A DNA stretch of 64,000 nucleotides from positions 138,009 through 202,008 of the forward strand of contig QAOA01008548.1 in NCBI GenBank assembly GCA_003255065.1, written 5' to 3'. Positions 35,057 through 47,206 of this stretch are shown in pieces. This DNA comes from Cercis canadensis (taxonomy: Eukaryota > Streptophyta > Magnoliopsida > Fabales > Fabaceae). Every line of letters starts with the position of its first letter. Positions within the stretch are counted from its first letter, which is position 1. Below the pieces are notes generated by a model. It searched no databases, was not told where the DNA came from, and saw only the letters and a program-made list of their open reading frames with translations. The translations under genes and the position numbers were made by a program.

Positions 35057-37780
35057 CTATCTAGTCAAAGGTTCCAACTGGACTTCCATTCTTACAGAGG
35101 GATGTGACTTTTTATCTTGAGACATCCTGCTTGGGCTCAAAAGATCAAGGGTATCATCTTCCTCAAGATTACCAAGCACCCAATTGCTTCTTCCAAATAT
35201 CCGATCCCTTCTTCTCTTCCTTTCACGGTATTCCAAATAAATGACAATCAAAGTACACATTAAGAACCAAACAATCAAAGCCCAATTGAGTCTATGAACA
35301 TTTTCTACACCATATCTTTCTCCCAGATGCTTCAACCCACTAAAAAGTGCCGCAATGCCAACAACAAAGGCAGCTCTGCCAACAATTATGTGGAAATATT
35401 CCCAAACAAGCCTCTTAAAGGGCACTTCCTCCCCATTTGCTGGTTTTTGCGGCCTTAGGGATGCATTCACTGGTTGTACACAAGCCAAAAATATAGCAGC
35501 AATGCCAAATTTAACATGTGCTGAGCTGATGTAAAATCCCCGAAGCTCAGCCACAGCAAAGAGAAGGGCAAGTAGAACAATTGCTAACCCTGAGTATTGC
35601 AAGTAAACATGGATCTGGTACCATCCATCACCCTTAAGATGTTTCAAGTATCTAGCTGCCAATATACCACCAGGAAGCAAGATACCCCATGCAAGAAACA
35701 TCATAAAGCCATGCACAGCCAACACAGGCAGTAAATCCTGCTCTGCTTCTGCAGAACCACGCATCAGTAGTACTCGGATAGGCCTACTACTTTTAACAGA
35801 ATGCATATTCCGCTCACTAAGTTGCTCAGTACTCCATGTAGTACCCATTGCCCAAACAACTTTAAGAGGAGTTGTGGGATCAATAATATTGTTACATTCT
35901 GGCCTATTAGCCCGATTACAAGATGGGTTCAAGGGACGTGTAAATTCCAAAGTAATGATGTCATTTTCTGTTTTGCATCTCACATATGTCAAATTCTCTG
36001 CCGTCTCATGTATACTTGAGGCATCCTTACCATCAATCCAGTAAGTGTTTACACGACCTACACCATTATCATTGATCCAACCAACATAAGCATAGCTGTT
36101 TACCATTCCACTTCCAAATGCTATTGCAAGATAACCACTTTTTTTTTCAGCACGAGCTGCAATAGATATTGAATCCTTTGACAATGTCCAAAAGAAGGAA
36201 ACCTGTTGATCATCCAGTACAACACTGCTATTATACATATCTGAGAGACCCCCATCAACCACCTCCACTCTCCAACCCATTTTCTGCTCATATAATGACT
36301 GATAGTAGATGTGGTCAGGAGTATTCCTGTCAGGAGCCCAAACTAACTCCGTGGGACTGGCTTGAACCCCTTCAGCTTCTGGACCTCCAGCATAAATAGT
36401 CTCAGTCAGATTCCTCAATGTTGCATTTCCACCAATTGGATCTGAAGTAATATAAAGTGCCACATCATGCCCAGCTTGTATTGAAAACTTGACTGGCACC
36501 CCTCTTTCCACTCTTAACACAGGAGCTTCCTTTTTGTTGATGTAAAGGACCTTCACTGGATTTGGAGGGTTTGGGTAATGTAATGCTGGACCAGATGAAA
36601 CCACCAATGGAATCTTTGCATCTGCTATGATGACATCTTGATCCTCCTTGTCTTCTGCATCCAGAGGACCTACACAGTCATTCACGTGCTCTGATACATT
36701 CAGAACCAGATGCCCAAAACTCTCAAACAGAGCCCCTCCATGATTCTGAGGAAGATAGTAAGGCCGAATGCTATCAGGTGGTTTAATTGATCCAACAGCC
36801 CAAACTACCCTCATATTCGCTGTATTATTCACCTGGTGATCATACTTTTCATCAACATGATTCAATGGCCTCCGGTATCTAACAAATGAGACACCATCCC
36901 TCCGATGTCCATAAATTAATTCTGTATTGTTCACTATACCAACCCGGTCTGACCCTTCATAGATTGCATCTGGACAAACCCCTTGCACTGATCCATCTTC
37001 GCCTGTGGTACACTCACTATACTTGGTAATGAAAAAATCATCCACAAAGGGCAAACCATCCTCCTTAAACCCTGTCACTGTCACATCTGCTCCAATCATG
37101 AACTCGGAAGTAGCATTTGGGTTCGCCCACCCAAATGCCATGTAATTCATAATCCCAGTTGCGGCCTCCAACCCAATATCTATAGAATCCTCCTTCACAT
37201 TCAATGTCCACCTAACCCTGTAATCATCTGATAAAACCTTACAATTCTCAAACATTGCTGGCTCCTTGTGAACACGTCCCTTCTCTTTCCCATAATCAGC
37301 ATGGCTTGAGGGAGATGGTGCCGGTGCCGGTGCCAAATCAGGATCACCCGCGGTGCTGTTCATCAACTCCCCCAGCATGACATGCCCAAAATCAGAGGCA
37401 GTGGGTCGATCCCACACAACCAGAACCTGGATCATATCCCATGTAACATTCTTCCTCAATGGCACAACAAAGCTTGAATTTTTGTAAGTGTTATTCAATT
37501 TATGATCAGAGACAATGAATCCGGTGGTAAGGTTGTCGAATTCAACACCAACTGCACCCCACCAATGAACATCGGACCCATAAAGCATATCAAATTCTGA
37601 AACCCTAAACGAACAATTATCGATTATTTTCATGTATCCTCTCAATTGGTGTTGAACCATCTTGAATTCGGACTCCAAATCGACAAAAGGGCTGGTCCTG
37701 GTACAATTTGAACCAGGATCCGCATAGCTAAAGAAGAACAAGCTCAAGAAGAATCCCAGGAAAATGGATTTGAGAAGCAT
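35057..37780 (-). CDS. Cytochrome b561, DM13 and DOMON domain protein (At5g54830-type)
   Basis: Intact single-exon frame of 907 residues. Residues 1-20 form a hydrophobic signal peptide (LLKSIFLGFFLSLFFFSY). A DM13-type region follows (about 35-140, DNCSFRVSEFDML and VHWWGA), then a first DOMON domain (about 180-320, RWTLNVKEDSIDIGLEA), a linker with APVLRVERGVPVKFSIQAG, and a second DOMON (about 550-660, FFWTLSKDSISIAARAE). The C-terminal b561 core has His near 690, 724, 755 and 797 (AVHGF, QIHVY, SAHVK, YFHII), the expected haem ligands, within five to six membrane segments and an RKRRRDR cytosolic stop. Known plant members of this architecture have nearly the same length. The b561/DOMON families move electrons across membranes, often with ascorbate as donor; the partner is unknown. 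Alternating AP residues near 150 form a short proline-rich hinge. Confidence 0.93.
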   Translation of the reverse strand: MLLKSIFLGFFLSLFFFSYADPGSNCTRTSPFVDLESEFKMVQHQLRGYMKIIDNCSFRVSEFDMLYGSDVHWWGAVGVEFDNLTTGFIVSDHKLNNTYKNSSFVVPLRKNVTWDMIQVLVVWDRPTASDFGHVMLGELMNSTAGDPDLAPAPAPSPSSHADYGKEKGRVHKEPAMFENCKVLSDDYRVRWTLNVKEDSIDIGLEAATGIMNYMAFGWANPNATSEFMIGADVTVTGFKEDGLPFVDDFFITKYSECTTGEDGSVQGVCPDAIYEGSDRVGIVNNTELIYGHRRDGVSFVRYRRPLNHVDEKYDHQVNNTANMRVVWAVGSIKPPDSIRPYYLPQNHGGALFESFGHLVLNVSEHVNDCVGPLDAEDKEDQDVIIADAKIPLVVSSGPALHYPNPPNPVKVLYINKKEAPVLRVERGVPVKFSIQAGHDVALYITSDPIGGNATLRNLTETIYAGGPEAEGVQASPTELVWAPDRNTPDHIYYQSLYEQKMGWRVEVVDGGLSDMYNSSVVLDDQQVSFFWTLSKDSISIAARAEKKSGYLAIAFGSGMVNSYAYVGWINDNGVGRVNTYWIDGKDASSIHETAENLTYVRCKTENDIITLEFTRPLNPSCNRANRPECNNIIDPTTPLKVVWAMGTTWSTEQLSERNMHSVKSSRPIRVLLMRGSAEAEQDLLPVLAVHGFMMFLAWGILLPGGILAARYLKHLKGDGWYQIHVYLQYSGLAIVLLALLFAVAELRGFYISSAHVKFGIAAIFLACVQPVNASLRPQKPANGEEVPFKRLVWEYFHIIVGRAAFVVGIAALFSGLKHLGERYGVENVHRLNWALIVWFLMCTLIVIYLEYRERKRRRDRIFGRSNWVLGNLEEDDTLDLLSPSRMSQDKKSHPSVRMEVQLEPLTR

Positions 37781-38455
37781 GAGATCCGAAAATGATGAGG
37801 TTGGATCCGAATTCCCCCTTATGAATGGTCAAAAATCAAAATTTGGTTTTTTCAGAACCTGGTGATGATGGAATATAGGGGAGAATAGACGTACCTGCTG
37901 CTGATCGGAGAATCGCTGAGATCGCCGGCGTTGACAAGGTGACTCAGCAGAGCGATTTCCTCGGTGGGTTTGGAGAAAGTGCGCAGATTTTCAAAAGTTC
38001 GTTCTTGGGCGTTGCTCTAGGTTGGGTTGCGGCCTTGTTAGGGAACAATGTTTATTCGTTGGAAGGTGTCACCAAGGCGTGTAGCATGTTTATTTATTTA
38101 TTATTTATATAAAAAATTATAATTATGTTTAATTGGATCTAGCTATGTTAAATTATGTTAGTGAGAGTTAGGGCAAACTCAACTCATAGTATAAATAGTT
38201 TTAAAACCGGAACTACCTCAACAAAAAATGAGGTGGTTCTACATGGCTTTCTGTTAGGAATTTGAAGCAAAACTAACTCTATTTTTTGATAATATAATGA
38301 ATATCTTGAAAAATCAATTGACTTAATATAAATTAATACCTAAATAATTGATAAAATTTGAGTTTAAATAGTGGAAGTAATCCTAGTTTAAGTCAATAGG
38401 TAATTTTTCTCTATTATTTTGATACATATTGAGTGATTTTATTTTTTAAAATACA
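37781..38455. other. Promoter and 5' region of the b561 gene
   Basis: 37781-38060 is less AT-rich and probably holds the 5' UTR and promoter of the minus-strand gene. A splice donor-like CAG|GTACGT on the minus strand ends at 37895, but no well-spaced acceptor was found. Beyond it the sequence is AT-rich and featureless. Confidence 0.4.
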
Positions 38456-38464
38456 TTATAATAA

Positions 38465-38676
38465 CGGAGATTCTATGATACTACATGAGTATGTCATATT
38501 ACACTGACGCGTCAAGCATACATAATTTTCATATTTTATTAGATATAAAATATAATTTACTTAATTTTTTAAATAAACTTAAAAACAGTTAACTTATACA
38601 CATGTAATTCATTTATTGATTATTTCTATGTAGTATGACATATTACATAAATACTAAAAGTATCTAAGAAACCTCC
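38465..38676. mobile_element. 212-bp MITE with exact 9-bp TSD
   Basis: Termini CGGAGATTCTATGATAC and, from the right on the minus strand, GGAGGTTTCTTAGATAC. TTATAATAA flanks both sides (38456-38464 and 38677-38685). A second copy is split by the LTR at 1079-3713. The 9-bp duplication suggests a Mutator-like origin. Confidence 0.7.
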
Positions 38677-38685
38677 TTATAATAA

Positions 38686-39339
38686 TACTAAAATTAGAGG
38701 TTAATTAATTCCACCCTAAATTACTCCAATGAAAATGGGAATAGTGCTACCCCATTTTTAGTGGGGATTGGGACCATTAGAAAAAGAAGTAATAGAATTA
38801 TATGTTAGTTGCTGCCTCTTCAAATCCATATTATTTCCTTCCAGGTAGGCTATATGTTGCCCCTAAATATCTTTTGCTTTTTGCCAATCAAGTTCCATGA
38901 AAACAACCCTCTACTAATACATTGTTAACTTTTCATCCTTTGCTTGCATATCAGATTTTAAAAGACAACTTCCTTCTTGCAATTAGCCAATTCATCATCT
39001 GGTCATGATGCCTTGGCATTTGTTCTATATGTTTGGCAGAGACACTGGAAGCACTATCCTTGAGTCGGCAGATCTCCCTTTCCATTATTTTTATTTTTTC
39101 ATTCACAAAGTGTACTTCTCTTCCAATATCTACTTTTCTTTTTCTGCTTGTGCCAATTTGCCCTTCACTTCTTCAATTTTAAAAGTTTCTTTGCATATTG
39201 CCTATTCAACTTCAATGTCTCGAAGGTTCACCTCATCAGCTGTGGATTGGTGTGAAGATTATGATACTTTGGTGGAACAAATAGATTATTTCCCTTATTC
39301 CAGAACTACATCACATATTTTTTAGTAGTGTCTCTTCCC
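38686..39339. other. Intergenic; possible continuation of the decayed gene at 39340
   Basis: No intact frame. On the minus strand around 39100-39300 a broken Lys/Glu-rich stretch resembles the coiled-coil tail often found behind DUF7745 domains, but stops interrupt it. Confidence 0.35.
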
Positions 39340-40140
39340 ACTGGGCCTATATCCTCACCATGGATGACAATATGCTTCTAAGCTTGACAGATTTCTATAA
39401 TCTTGTCCTCATGCCACTTATCTCTATACTTGAATCCCACAATGGGGAGCTCCCTTGTTATGGGAATGTATTGACTGTAACCAAACTAGCGTAGGACTAA
39501 AAGGGGAGTATAAGCTATACATCCGCATGTATCAATAAGAGGAACACATAAAAAAGACTATTTCCATTTATAGTTAAGCCATCTATTTATAGTCTTCATT
39601 ATCGTTTTTTTAACATGAGAGACAGGAAGGTGTCAACTAAGATGACCAAGACTAGATTTACAACATTATAATATGATCTTGAAGACATCTATAGCCTTGT
39701 GACTCATTGCATTAAATTCTTGACAGCCGGGTAAAGAACTAACCCATAAAGTGACAAATCTATCAGCTTACGGAGCACTTCCCAATGCCTTTTGTTCACT
39801 AAACTTTGCATATATTTCTCCACAAAGGGCCTAGGCAATGCACTGATCTCATTATCTTTCTCATCCCGATCTTTCTCCACATCTTTCGCAATCACTCCTA
39901 ATAATTCAGCAACCTTTTTCAAGTGACACCTTCTTCTTACTGTAAGTGTATACTTGTACTCTCTCTAGTCGAAGGCATACCCAACATGTGACCATACTCT
40001 TCTAGGGTTGGAATCATATCCATAGCCTTGAATGTTAAATATTAGTAGGAATGGACCAAATAGTTCACCACAATGATTAGTGCCATTTGTACCTTAATAC
40101 TCAAGATGTCGAAGAGCCTAGGGTAAGGCTCATGAAGAGG
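39340..40140 (-). pseudogene. Decayed DUF7745-like gene
   Basis: Minus-strand pieces in shifting frames read LFDILSIKVQMALI, then MDMIPTLEEYGHMLGMP, then KKVAELLGVIAKDV and HWEVLRKLIDLSLYGLVLYP. This order and these motifs (a VPTLEEY-like core followed by LLIYGLVLFP) are those of DUF7745, a plant domain found in repetitive, TE-associated genes. At least three stops or frame changes separate the pieces. Downstream remnants (LVDTFLSLM, SPTLVWLQSI) may belong to the same domain. No function is expected. The boundaries are approximate and the family call is from memory of the motifs. Confidence 0.5.
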
Positions 40141-40959
40141 ACCTCTCTTTTAATGGAAACTTCTGATTGTAACAGGACGGAACTATGTGTAAGGGTGGCA
40201 AGGTTCTAACCTACTCAGGTTAGCATCTATGGCTTTGCTACTGAGAACAATTTGGAGATGGTGCTATAAAATCCTAGAGGCATGGGTATTGCAAACTATC
40301 CCCACAAAAAATGATAGAGATCCCACTCTACTAACCAGCTCATGAGGGGATAAACTCCTATGCTTACCCAAATTAGCAAGATGAGCTGCAATCTTAATGG
40401 AAACTTTGGTGTAGACTACTAAAAGATAAACCTCCAATGATAACACTAGCTAAGAGTGTGTGAGATAAAAGTGTTGATGCACAATGTGTGTGGGAAAAAC
40501 ATACAAAACTCATTATATAACTACCCAAAACTATCTAGCTGCAAGATAAACCATGATATATTTACAAGAGAAATTATCTATCTACAGATGTGAAAATAAA
40601 TATACAACATAATATAACACATAATGGAAACTAACTACAAAAACATTAAATAGTATAATGTAAAGAAACAAAGGAATAAGAGAAATACAAAGTGCCATAA
40701 CATTATTGCACAACTAATTTCTTTGGCTTACTCTCTAAGCATCCTCAATGAGTCGCCAAACTATCATATATAACGTACTCAGAGATCGCGTGACATGGAT
40801 GATGGAATTATTGGAAAATAAAGTTCAGAGAAAAATAAGTTCTAAATTCTTTGTAGTGATATTTCCATTGAGAAATTGCTACATTATGTGTATTTTTTGT
40901 TCCATATAAAGTTTTACTATTTTTTCCCTCCAATATCTCACTTTGTTGGCTTAGTACTG

Positions 40960-41004
<45 letters not shown>

Positions 41005-41508
41005 NTTTTTTTTTTCAGTCAATGAGAATGTGAAATTAGGATTAGAAAGTGTGAACATAAGAGATTTGTTGCGGGGAAGGTTTTAAAGATTAATTCAGCT
41101 ATTTACTTAGAAATTCAAAGGTTTGCTTCTCAAAGTAATTTAAAATTTTCAGGTTTGAAGCTCATCAAGAGTTTCGCGCATAAACTAAGAGCATGGACAC
41201 TTAAGACTGTTGAAACTAGAGATAAAGCTGGATGGATAGTTGAATGTTCAGATGGTCATGATAGAGCTTTAGAAATTTGGGGTACACTTAAGCCTGATGC
41301 ATGTTTGTTCAAGCTTATTGATAAGATGGATACAATTCTTGAAGCATACATGTTTCAACGGCACTAATATTTATTTCTTTAATTTCAAGATGCATGTTAC
41401 AGATCAGCATAAAGCATGTTCATACTTGCATAAGGTAATTGATGATGCTTGAGTTGAACTCGAGATCTGGTGAATCTTGGAGGTCAGATAAAATCAAGCT
41501 AATCTGCA
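40141..41508. other. Intergenic with an unassigned short frame
   Basis: It contains a long poly-T tract (40961-41015). A plus-strand frame at 41155-41367 encodes 70 residues (KLRAWTLKTVETRDKAGWIV, CSDGHDRALEIWGTLKPDAC) with protein-like composition but no family I recognise; it may be an exon fragment. Nothing else is supported. Confidence 0.35.
40961..41015. repeat. Poly-T tract with embedded N
   Basis: About 55 bases of T, interrupted only by the N at 41005. It is either the tail of an unrecognised retroposon on the minus strand or a slippage-prone homopolymer where two contigs were joined. Confidence 0.8.
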
Positions 41509-42437
41509 CTAGAAAAAAAGGGCCGGACTGTTGTTTCTGGGCTCCAAAGATTAAATTAGGTCTATCTGAGCTAAAAATGGGTCACTAATAAGATATGAGT
41601 CAAAAGTCTCGTATCTGTAACGGAAGATTTATTTATAGGGGTACTGAGAAAAATGAGGGTGATATGTTGGTTTTGGCCTTTAGTGTAATGAGCCTTTGAA
41701 TTTGAGCTTAAGATAAGATATCTACAATCTACAATAATAATAATAGTAACTGGATTGATATTATTTTTGTTCTCTTTTATTCCTTATCTAAGTTAATTTG
41801 TTAAAGCAATATTATAAATTTTGGTGCTCTGTTTTAGGTCTTGAAGCATTACATATATTTATTGGGGTTGCAAGATAGTGCTTTGTCATTGCTTTGAAAC
41901 CGACAATGTGCCATTATGAATAACTAATGCCCCTATGATTGTGGAAGGCACTGTGATTTTTTTAACACCTGTAGTCTNCTAGAAAAAAAGGGCCAGACTG
42001 TTGTTTCTAGGCTCCGAAGATTAAATTAGGTCTATCCGAGCTAAAAATGAGCTACTAATGAGAGATGAGTCAAAAGTCTCGTACCTATAACGGATGAGTT
42101 ATTTATAGGGGTACTGAGGAAAATGAGGATGATATGCTGGTTTTGGCCTTTAGTGTAATGAGCCTTTGAATTTGGGCTTAAGATAAGATATCTACAATAA
42201 TAATAGTAACTGGATTGATATTATTTTTGTTCTCTTTTATTCCTTATCTATGTTAATTTGTTAAAGCAATATTATAAATTTTGGTGCTCTGTTTTAGGTC
42301 TTGAAGCATTACATATATTTATTGGGGTTGCAAGATAGTGCTTTGTCATTGCTTTGAAACCGACAATGTGCCATTATGAATAACTAATGCCCCTATGATT
42401 GTGGAAGGCACTGTGATTTTTTTAACACCTGTAGTCT
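41509..42437. repeat. Near-identical 0.46-kb direct repeat across an N
   Basis: 41509-41977 and 41979-42437 begin CTAGAAAAAAAGGGCC and run in parallel to CACCTGTAGTCT, with about a dozen substitutions and a short indel. The N at 41978 is the exact junction. This is most simply two haplotype contigs overlapping at a scaffold join. Confidence 0.8.
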
Positions 42438-42787
42438 GTAGAACTCTAGGCTAAAGACCTTGGTCAAGGCTTGGCATGGCCCCTGTGAAAGGCATTTTGA
42501 TTGTGTAAATGTCAATTGAAGCCTTAAATAAATCAAAATTGTAAGGAACTGTGATTGTGGAAATATGGCAGAAGCAATATTTGTTGGTAATCCTATATGC
42601 ATTTTTTCTTTGCATTCCAATATATATATTTCGATGTTCTTCAGCAGCGTATGTGCCAAATTTCTGACTGAGGAGTACGTTATCCTTGCTTTCACTCCTA
42701 CAAATCTGTATGTGATTTCAAAAGATGTCATTTTTGTTGCTTTGGAGTTATAAAAGATAAGGATTAGTAGTTAGGTTTGTGCAAGGA
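42438..42787. other. Intergenic, no gene seen
   Basis: Only short, unassignable frames on both strands. No repeat family was recognised. Confidence 0.4.
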
Positions 42788-42970
42788 CACTACAAGAAAA
42801 TGTGTATTTTTCGATGGAACAAAATTTCGTTGGAATCAATTAACATTTTATAAAAATTTTAACGGAAATTTCAACGAAATTTCTTTAGTGTTAAATTCCA
42901 AAGGCCTGATATATCTTTCTGCATTTTTGGACACAAATCCTCCCACTCCTAAATTAGAAAGTAAAAAATA
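42788..42970 (+). mobile_element. CACTA (En/Spm) type terminus
   Basis: CACTACAAGAAAATG, the hallmark end of plant CACTA elements, is followed by a subterminal region of alternating TTTCGATGG, TTTCGTTGG, AACGGAAATTT and CAACGAAATTT motifs. No matching right end (TTTTCTTGTAGTG) was found in the window, so this is probably a truncated or fragmentary element. The right limit is arbitrary. Confidence 0.5.
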
Positions 42971-44629
42971 AAAGGAGTAAGGGCTAGAGATACAAGTTTA
43001 AGGGTAAAGGGAAGTAAGATGGATAGAGATATGTGTAAAACTATATGAAAAAGTCTTCATGTCTTTATGTTGGAATGCTGGGATTATTTATAGGCAAAGA
43101 AATGAAATAACTGCTTCATGCATATTTATCAGTTGTAATCTGCATGTTTTAAAACTTTCAAATTCTTCCAGTTGTCTTAATATAATTGAATTTAGATTTT
43201 GGGCATCTTTTACAAGTGAGTAAATTAAGAAATAAGCTTCCAGTTGTATTAATAATTGAACTTGTTCAAAATTTCTCAAGTGATCTCGCTATGAACATCC
43301 ATGAATTGCTTATCCATAAGTTAGTCTTTCTTGCTAAACTTGTCATCTGAACATGTTTCATCTGTATCTTGCTTATCATCTTCTTTTGACAAATCCATAT
43401 TTCAGAACTATCTCTATCTCGACATGAAAGAAGTCTCAGTCAAACAAACATGTTTTTATTAACAATTGATTTTGTCACTTCAGTCACTTTGCAGACTTGG
43501 GGTATGTTTGGATTAGCTTTTGGAGACCCTCCAACAGCTTTTGACACACTAAAATCGATTATGGAGACATTTTATAAATGTTCTGGGTAAAACATCAAAG
43601 GGATTTGCTAAGCTACTTAAGGGGTAACACTACTCCCCTAGGTTCTGGTGGGACCCACATCTTAAAATTAATGTCATTGCGAAGATTTTAAAAAATTGAA
43701 TCACGCAGTATGGGCTAGATTTTAAAATAGTTGACAGAATTTAGGATTAATTGTGTTAAAGAAAATCACTACTCATAGCTATTATTAATTCGGCATTTTT
43801 CCTGTATTCGGTATTAATCATTACTCACAGTTCCTCTATTTTTTTTAACCCTCTAACTTAGATTTGCTTTTAGATTCTATTGTTATAATCTATTTCTTTC
43901 GATTGGCTGAGGGAAGACTTAGAGTTGATGTTTGACTGTTTTTGGAGTACGATTTATCTGTTCTTAATTTATTTCTAAGGAGCCATTTGAAGTTTTGCAG
44001 GTTCTAATCTGATATGATGTATGATTGTGTTCATTTGACTTGAGGTGGTTGTACTTGGATTAATGGAATAATTTGAAATCGTGTTTCTATTTTGATGTTA
44101 GAGGTCATGTTTCTCTTTGATGTTAGAAATCTGCACTTGGAGTTCTAATTGATAGAAATTTTACTAAAGTTGGGGAGTCAATATATCCCACATTTAGTAG
44201 GCTTGATCCATATGTAAAGTGGTTATAAATTTTCAATGTGACCGGTAGCATGGTAGATGCTCTGTTTTGGATTTGTTTTTTGCATTATTTGAGCCATTTT
44301 TGGGCAGCTTGTTTTGAGTTATTTGCTAGCAATTTAATTCAAAGTTAATGATTGTTTTTGATTTAATTTCACCACTATTTTGGCATGTTTGTTGTTGTCA
44401 TTTTGAGTTGATTTCACTACTGTCTTGCCATGTTTCCATTGCTGCTTGGATATTGGTTAGGTTACTGTTCTTTTGATTGATATATAGGCCATTTGACATC
44501 CAAATTAGTTTGTTTTATAGCTAATCTTTGATGCCTTTTGCTGAGATGTTGTTTTTACTGTGATTTGGTTGCTTGCCTTATTGTGGAGTGATTTTAAAAC
44601 GGATTTGTCATGGCTTTAGCATGGAAAAG
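42971..44629. other. Intergenic, no gene seen
   Basis: AT-rich. There is a GGGTATGTTTGGATTAGC motif near 43500 that could be a MITE end, without a visible partner. From about 43900 the sequence is T/G-rich and grades into the tandem repeat that follows. Confidence 0.45.
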
Positions 44630-45551
44630 AATGCTTGCATGTCATTTTCACTGCTGTCAGTCTTCTCACTGGCAGCACTCAGTGTTTCATTTCTTTTCGG
44701 AGCTATAGAGTTCAGAATTTAGTACCGCTTGTCTTGTTAGAACTGTAAGAAATATATACTCAATGTGTTCAATTTTTAGAATTTTTTCATGTCTAACTTG
44801 CTCCCAGTTTTGGTTTGAATATAGCTGTTCACTGCTGCACTGTCATTGTTGACATGTCTTTGGCAGTGTTCAGTCTTTTGTGTCTAATTTGAATTTTAGT
44901 TCTCCTTTGTGCATGATTCTTACTTTGTTAGAACCATAAGATGTATGTCTTCAATATATTCACTTTTCAGATTTTTTATATGTTTCCCCTTCTCCCAGTT
45001 CGCATTTCAAATTAGCTATGTTTTCTATGCTGTCAAGTTGCCAGACAACTCTGGCAGTGCTTAGTCTCTTAATTCTTCCCAGAGCTACAAAGTCCAATTT
45101 GAGTGTTTCTTGTCTCATTTGAAGCATAAGATGTTGACACCCAAATTTGTACATGGATTATTTTTTGGATCATGGTCTTTGGAACCATATTTTTGTGTGC
45201 TCAATTGAAATATTTCAATACTACAAAATAAAGCAAATATAGCTAAAAATGCTGAAATGCTAACAAAAATCAAAAAGAAAAAGTAACTTAAAGAATATAA
45301 AAATACAAAAAAAAATTATTATTACAAATGAATAACATAAAAATAAAATAAAAGCAGAGAAGAAATAAATGTTGTTGAAGGNATAAAAAAAAAATAAAAA
45401 GCAAAGAAGAAATAAATGTGGTTCTAGACAACACGCAAGGCAGCAACTCCTTTGCTATTCACCAATTCAGCCACGCTTCAAACCATCCCTCTTGTAGCTT
45501 GAAAGCAGGAAACCATTAACTCCCGTCAGTGCAACTTGCACAAAGCTCCGG

Positions 45552-45559
45552 CTATAAAA
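45552..45559 (+). promoter_or_regulatory. TATA-like box of LTR copy 3
   Basis: CTATAAAA, 420 bases into the LTR, follows the conserved CAGTGCAACTTGCACAAA block. Its position and flanking sequence are conserved in all three copies. Confidence 0.55.
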
Positions 45560-47206
45560 AGCCTCACAAAACAGAAGCAAAGGGAGAAATGAGAGCAATA
45601 CCAAAATAGAGAGAAACAAGCAGAGAGTTCAGAAGCTCTAAAACAAATAGAGATAGCACGGGCAAGAAAAAGAACACTCCGAGAATTGAAAAGGAAATCA
45701 GATAATACAGTTCATCAATTCAGGGATTAGCATTATCTCATGGTTTAATTTTNTCATCAATTCAGGTATTAGCATTATCTCATGGTTTAATTTTTTTTTA
45801 ATTCCCCCTGCTAAATTTCCATTTTGGTTGCACTATAATATATTTAACATGTTAATAATTTCATTTTTTTTTTCATAAGTCGGTCAAACTCCATTCCCAC
45901 TCTCTGTATTTTTAGCAAAAGAAAAAAAAAAAAACCTTTTAAGAAAAAGAGACCGAATTAGGGAAGAGAAGCCAAAAATTAATTCCACCCCTAAACCAAT
46001 CATTTTTTAGCAAGAGGGAAACCCTAAGGTAAAGAGAAACCCTAAGTAGAGAGAGGAATCCCCTTTTAGAGAAAGATAGAGACCAATTTTTTAGAGAGAG
46101 ATATAGAACCTAATGGGAGAAATAGAGAAATTTTGAGGGAAATGATGAAGTAGAGAGAAAAACCCTTACCTGGGCACACTGGTCAATGGGTTAGAACCAG
46201 ATTTTTGAACCCCTAAGGCCAAGAGGTGAGGTGCTGCGTTTTTCCCTTCCTTCACCGTCACTCCTCTCAATTTTTTCTCGTGTGTCTATGGTGGTCTTGT
46301 TTTTGATTTCTTTCTTTTAAAGTTCTTTGACTAAGTCCTCTTTCTAGTGTATATGTGGACCTTTTATTATTAATGGGTTGGTTATGTTTTGTTATGACCG
46401 ATTGGGTCATGTGTAGTTTCTTTGTTTAGGCTTTTCTTTATTTGATTTGAGTTTATTTATTTTGTTTTGTTTTGGGTTTTAAGTTTCTGATTTTCATTTG
46501 GGCTTAAGTCATTTATTTGGGCTAGTGTTGAATTTTTGTGGGCCACATTAGTGCTGATCCATTAGTCTTCATTTCAGCTTAGTTTGGATGGGCCCTGATG
46601 TAGAACCAGCCCATTAGTTCCTTCCATGTGGAGGCTATTTCGGTTTGGGCCTTGTAATGGCCTCTTGTGTATTTTTTTTATTTCTTTTGCTTCAACATAA
46701 ATCCAGTCCGAATTTTAAAAGCCATTTATTTATTTTCATTAAGTATTAGTATATGTATTTTATATATAAATATCGAGATATACTAGCTTGCATGGTATTT
46801 TTTTTTATAGCTTTTGGTAGTTTTGTTTGTATATATTCAAATTTGACCATTTTTCTTTAATTAATCATTAAACAATGGAAATGCATTACTTCCTAAGCTT
46901 TGATTCTTTTAATTGAATTGCACTTTTATTTATTTATTTTTATTTTTTGGAGTTAAGTCTATCTTTTACTTAAGAGTTATATTATTTAATGTATTTAGTT
47001 TTAGCTTTTCTTTGAGCTCATTTATTTATGACTCATGTTTTATTTTTGGCTATTGTAATTTATTTATTTGTTCTTTGCATATTGTTATTATCATGTTTAT
47101 TTATCTTTTTTATGTGTTAATTTATTTTATCTTATTTATATTACATGTGTTATGCATTTCATATTANTTAGTCATTTTTCCTTCCTTTTTAGAAAATCAA
47201 AGTCTG

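Noticed and set aside
37860..37894. Small 5' UTR intron of the b561 gene
   Set aside because: GT and AG signals exist but the interval is about 35 bp, too short for a plant intron.
43497..43660. MITE end GGGTATGTTTGGATTAGC
   Set aside because: No inverted partner or flanking duplication was found nearby.
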